A stretch of DNA of 64,000 bases from assembly GCA_965200175.1 (NCBI GenBank), contig OZ241345.1, positions 1,426,001 to 1,490,000 of the forward strand, in the 5' to 3' direction. The notes under the pieces were generated by a model. That model had not been told where the DNA came from. It saw nothing but the letters and a program-made list of their open reading frames with translations, and did no database searches. Numbering within the stretch: the first letter of the stretch is position 1; each line of letters begins with the position of its first letter. Position numbers and translations under genes: made by a program. This document shows, piece after piece, positions 62,586-64,000 of this stretch. Origin of the DNA: Azophilus sp026709365 (GTDB lineage: Bacteria; Pseudomonadota; Gammaproteobacteria; Pseudomonadales; Azotimanducaceae).

Positions 62586-64000
62586 GTGACGACTTTTGCG
62601 CGGCAATTGGGAGAGCGGCGACCCGGCGAGGTGGCGGTTCGCGACGGGCGCAAGGCTCTGGACTGGACGCAATTGGACGATGTCCTCAATCGGGTGGCCA
62701 ACGGCTTGCAGAGCTTGGATCTGGGGCCCGGCCGCCGGATCGCCGTTTTTGCCGAAAACGCCGTCGAAACCGGCTTGGCCAATCTTGGCGGCCTGATCGG
62801 CGGCGCCTCGGTGGTGCCGGTCAACTTCCACCTCACCGCCGATGAAGTGGCCTACATCCTCAACGACTCGGGCGCCCGCCTGCTGTTCGTCGGCCCGGAG
62901 ACCGCCGAACGGGGCGTTGCCGCCGCCGCGGCGAGCGAGGTCATCAGCATTGTCGGCTGGTGCGACGAACCGGGCGTGACGTCCTGGGATGGCTGGCTCG
63001 CCGCCCAATCCGCCGAAGAGCCGCGGGGACACTTGCCGCCGCGCCCGAACCTGCTCTACACCTCCGGCACCACCGGGCGGCCCAAGGGCACCGAGCTGCC
63101 CCCAACCATGTTCGCCGGCGGCGACACGGTCACGGAGCACATCGCCAACTTGGCCGCTGCGCCGGTGGCTGAGGCTGGCACCCATCTGGTGGTCGGCCCC
63201 ATGTACCACACCGGCCCGCTGTCCGGCGCCCGTTCCCTGGCGGCGGGCGTGCCCTGTGTCATTCTGGGGCGGTTCGATGCGGAGCGGACCCTCAAGGCGA
63301 TTCAGGACCACAGGATCGGCAACACGGTGATGGTGCCCACCCACTTCGTGCGCCTGCTGGCCCTACCGGATGACGTCAAGGCCCGCTATGACGTTTCGTC
63401 GCTGATTCGGGTCGCGCACACCGGCGCCAAGTGCCCGGTGGACGTGAAGCGGGCGATGATCGAGTGGTGGGGGCCCGTGTTCACGGACGCCTACGGCGCC
63501 AGTGAGGTGGGCACCACCTGCGCCATCACCTCCGAGGAGTGGTTGGCGCATCCCGGCTCGGTGGGCAGGGCGATGCCGCCCTTCGAGGCGATGATCCTGG
63601 ACGACGACGACAACCCGCTGCCACCCAACACCGAGGGGCGCCTGTTCTTCAAGGACGCCACCGGACGCGGCGTCATCTACCACAACGACCCGGAGAAGTC
63701 CGCCGCCGCCCACGTCGCGCCCGGCGTGTTCACCTTGGGCGAGATCGCCTACATGGACGAGGACGGCTACGTCTATATCACCGACCGCTTCAGCGACATG
63801 GTGGTGTCCGGAGGCGTCAACATCTATCCCGCCGAGGCGGAGCAGGTGCTGATCGAGCACGATGCCGTCCTCGACGTGGCCTGCATCGGCATTCCCCACC
63901 CGGAAATGGGCGAGGAGCTCAAAGCCCTGGCCATCCCCCAAGACCCGAATGCCGCACCCTCCGGAGCGGCCGTGATCGCTTGGTGCCGCGAGCGCCTGTC
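62586..64000 (+). CDS. AMP-dependent acyl-CoA synthetase/ligase, 3' end outside the window
   Basis: An adenylate-forming enzyme that activates a carboxylic acid to acyl-AMP and then acyl-CoA. The start is GTG 62586, preceded by GGGAGGAGAA; 471 codons are present and the frame is open at the window edge. The P-loop LLYTSGTTGRPKGTELPP, the acyl-site region VFTDAYGASEVGTTCAITS and the hinge YVYITDRFSDMVVSGGVNIY with PAEAEQVL are intact. The sequence resembles fatty- or aryl-acid ligases (bile-acid/long-chain acyl-CoA ligase-like); the substrate is uncertain. It is divergent from the dehydrogenase operon, 316 bases apart. Confidence 0.94.
   Translation, partial: MTTFARQLGERRPGEVAVRDGRKALDWTQLDDVLNRVANGLQSLDLGPGRRIAVFAENAVETGLANLGGLIGGASVVPVNFHLTADEVAYILNDSGARLLFVGPETAERGVAAAAASEVISIVGWCDEPGVTSWDGWLAAQSAEEPRGHLPPRPNLLYTSGTTGRPKGTELPPTMFAGGDTVTEHIANLAAAPVAEAGTHLVVGPMYHTGPLSGARSLAAGVPCVILGRFDAERTLKAIQDHRIGNTVMVPTHFVRLLALPDDVKARYDVSSLIRVAHTGAKCPVDVKRAMIEWWGPVFTDAYGASEVGTTCAITSEEWLAHPGSVGRAMPPFEAMILDDDDNPLPPNTEGRLFFKDATGRGVIYHNDPEKSAAAHVAPGVFTLGEIAYMDEDGYVYITDRFSDMVVSGGVNIYPAEAEQVLIEHDAVLDVACIGIPHPEMGEELKALAIPQDPNAAPSGAAVIAWCRERL

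Overview
The window is a high-GC, gene-dense stretch of a gammaproteobacterial chromosome. The evidence is gene order: ygfZ divergent from sdhE-ygfX, nadB divergent from rpoE-rseA-rseB-rseC, then a degP/mucD-type protease, lepA, lepB, rnc and era. Typical gammaproteobacterial single genes (pepN, nhaB, nfuA, sohB, cysB, a DUF934 gene next to sulfite reductase) support this. I cannot name a genus. Translation often starts at GTG or TTG (lepA, pepN and the E1 alpha gene at TTG; rnc, batA, batD, degP and the acyl-CoA ligase at GTG), and many neighbours overlap by 4 bases.

Layout. 1-2.7 kb: a broken Fic gene, ygfZ, sdhE, ygfX. 2.7-13.4 kb: nadB and the envelope-stress/translation block rpoE to era. 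13.7-17.9 kb: a SprT-like gene and a complete selA-selB-tRNA(Sec) operon. 18.2-23.8 kb: nadK, a MobA-like/XdhC pair, pepN. 23.9-28.3 kb: an unfamiliar regulator built of two copies of one winged-helix-like domain, then an alpha/beta hydrolase and a TonB-dependent receptor. 28.8-37.4 kb: an overlapping operon nhaB-moxR-DUF58-DUF4381-batA-batB/C-batD. 37.8-48.1 kb: sohB, a Kef-type antiporter, DUF934 and sulfite reductase, metH, nfuA, DAHP synthase. 48.1-54.3 kb: an aromatic leader peptide with attenuator, a remnant ATPase gene, and an AddA/AddB-like helicase-nuclease pair. 54.4-57.7 kb: a 43-residue membrane peptide, TerB-like, DnaJ-domain and YdcH-like proteins, a 5'-nucleotidase and cysB. 57.8-62.3 kb: a 2-oxoacid/acetoin dehydrogenase operon (E1 alpha, E1 beta, AcoX-like kinase, E2). 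62.6 kb to the end: an acyl-CoA ligase that runs off the window.

Intergenic DNA is filled with two families of short dispersed repeats, called A and B here. Both are made of small palindromes, occur in both orientations, and often sit side by side. No transposase, CRISPR array, rRNA or prophage gene was seen. Two genes are internally deleted (Fic and an AAA_14/DUF4143-type ATPase), which suggests ongoing loss of accessory genes.

The observations I rate highest are: the 19-codon Phe/Phe/Trp/Tyr/Phe leader peptide with an intrinsic terminator ahead of DAHP synthase, behind a promoter that would make the leader leaderless; the duplicated winged-helix regulator; the repeat families; a tRNA(Sec) whose acceptor plus T arms add up to 12 rather than 13 base pairs; an E2 with two E3/E1-binding domains; and two antiporter genes that lack a normal start codon where homology wants one.
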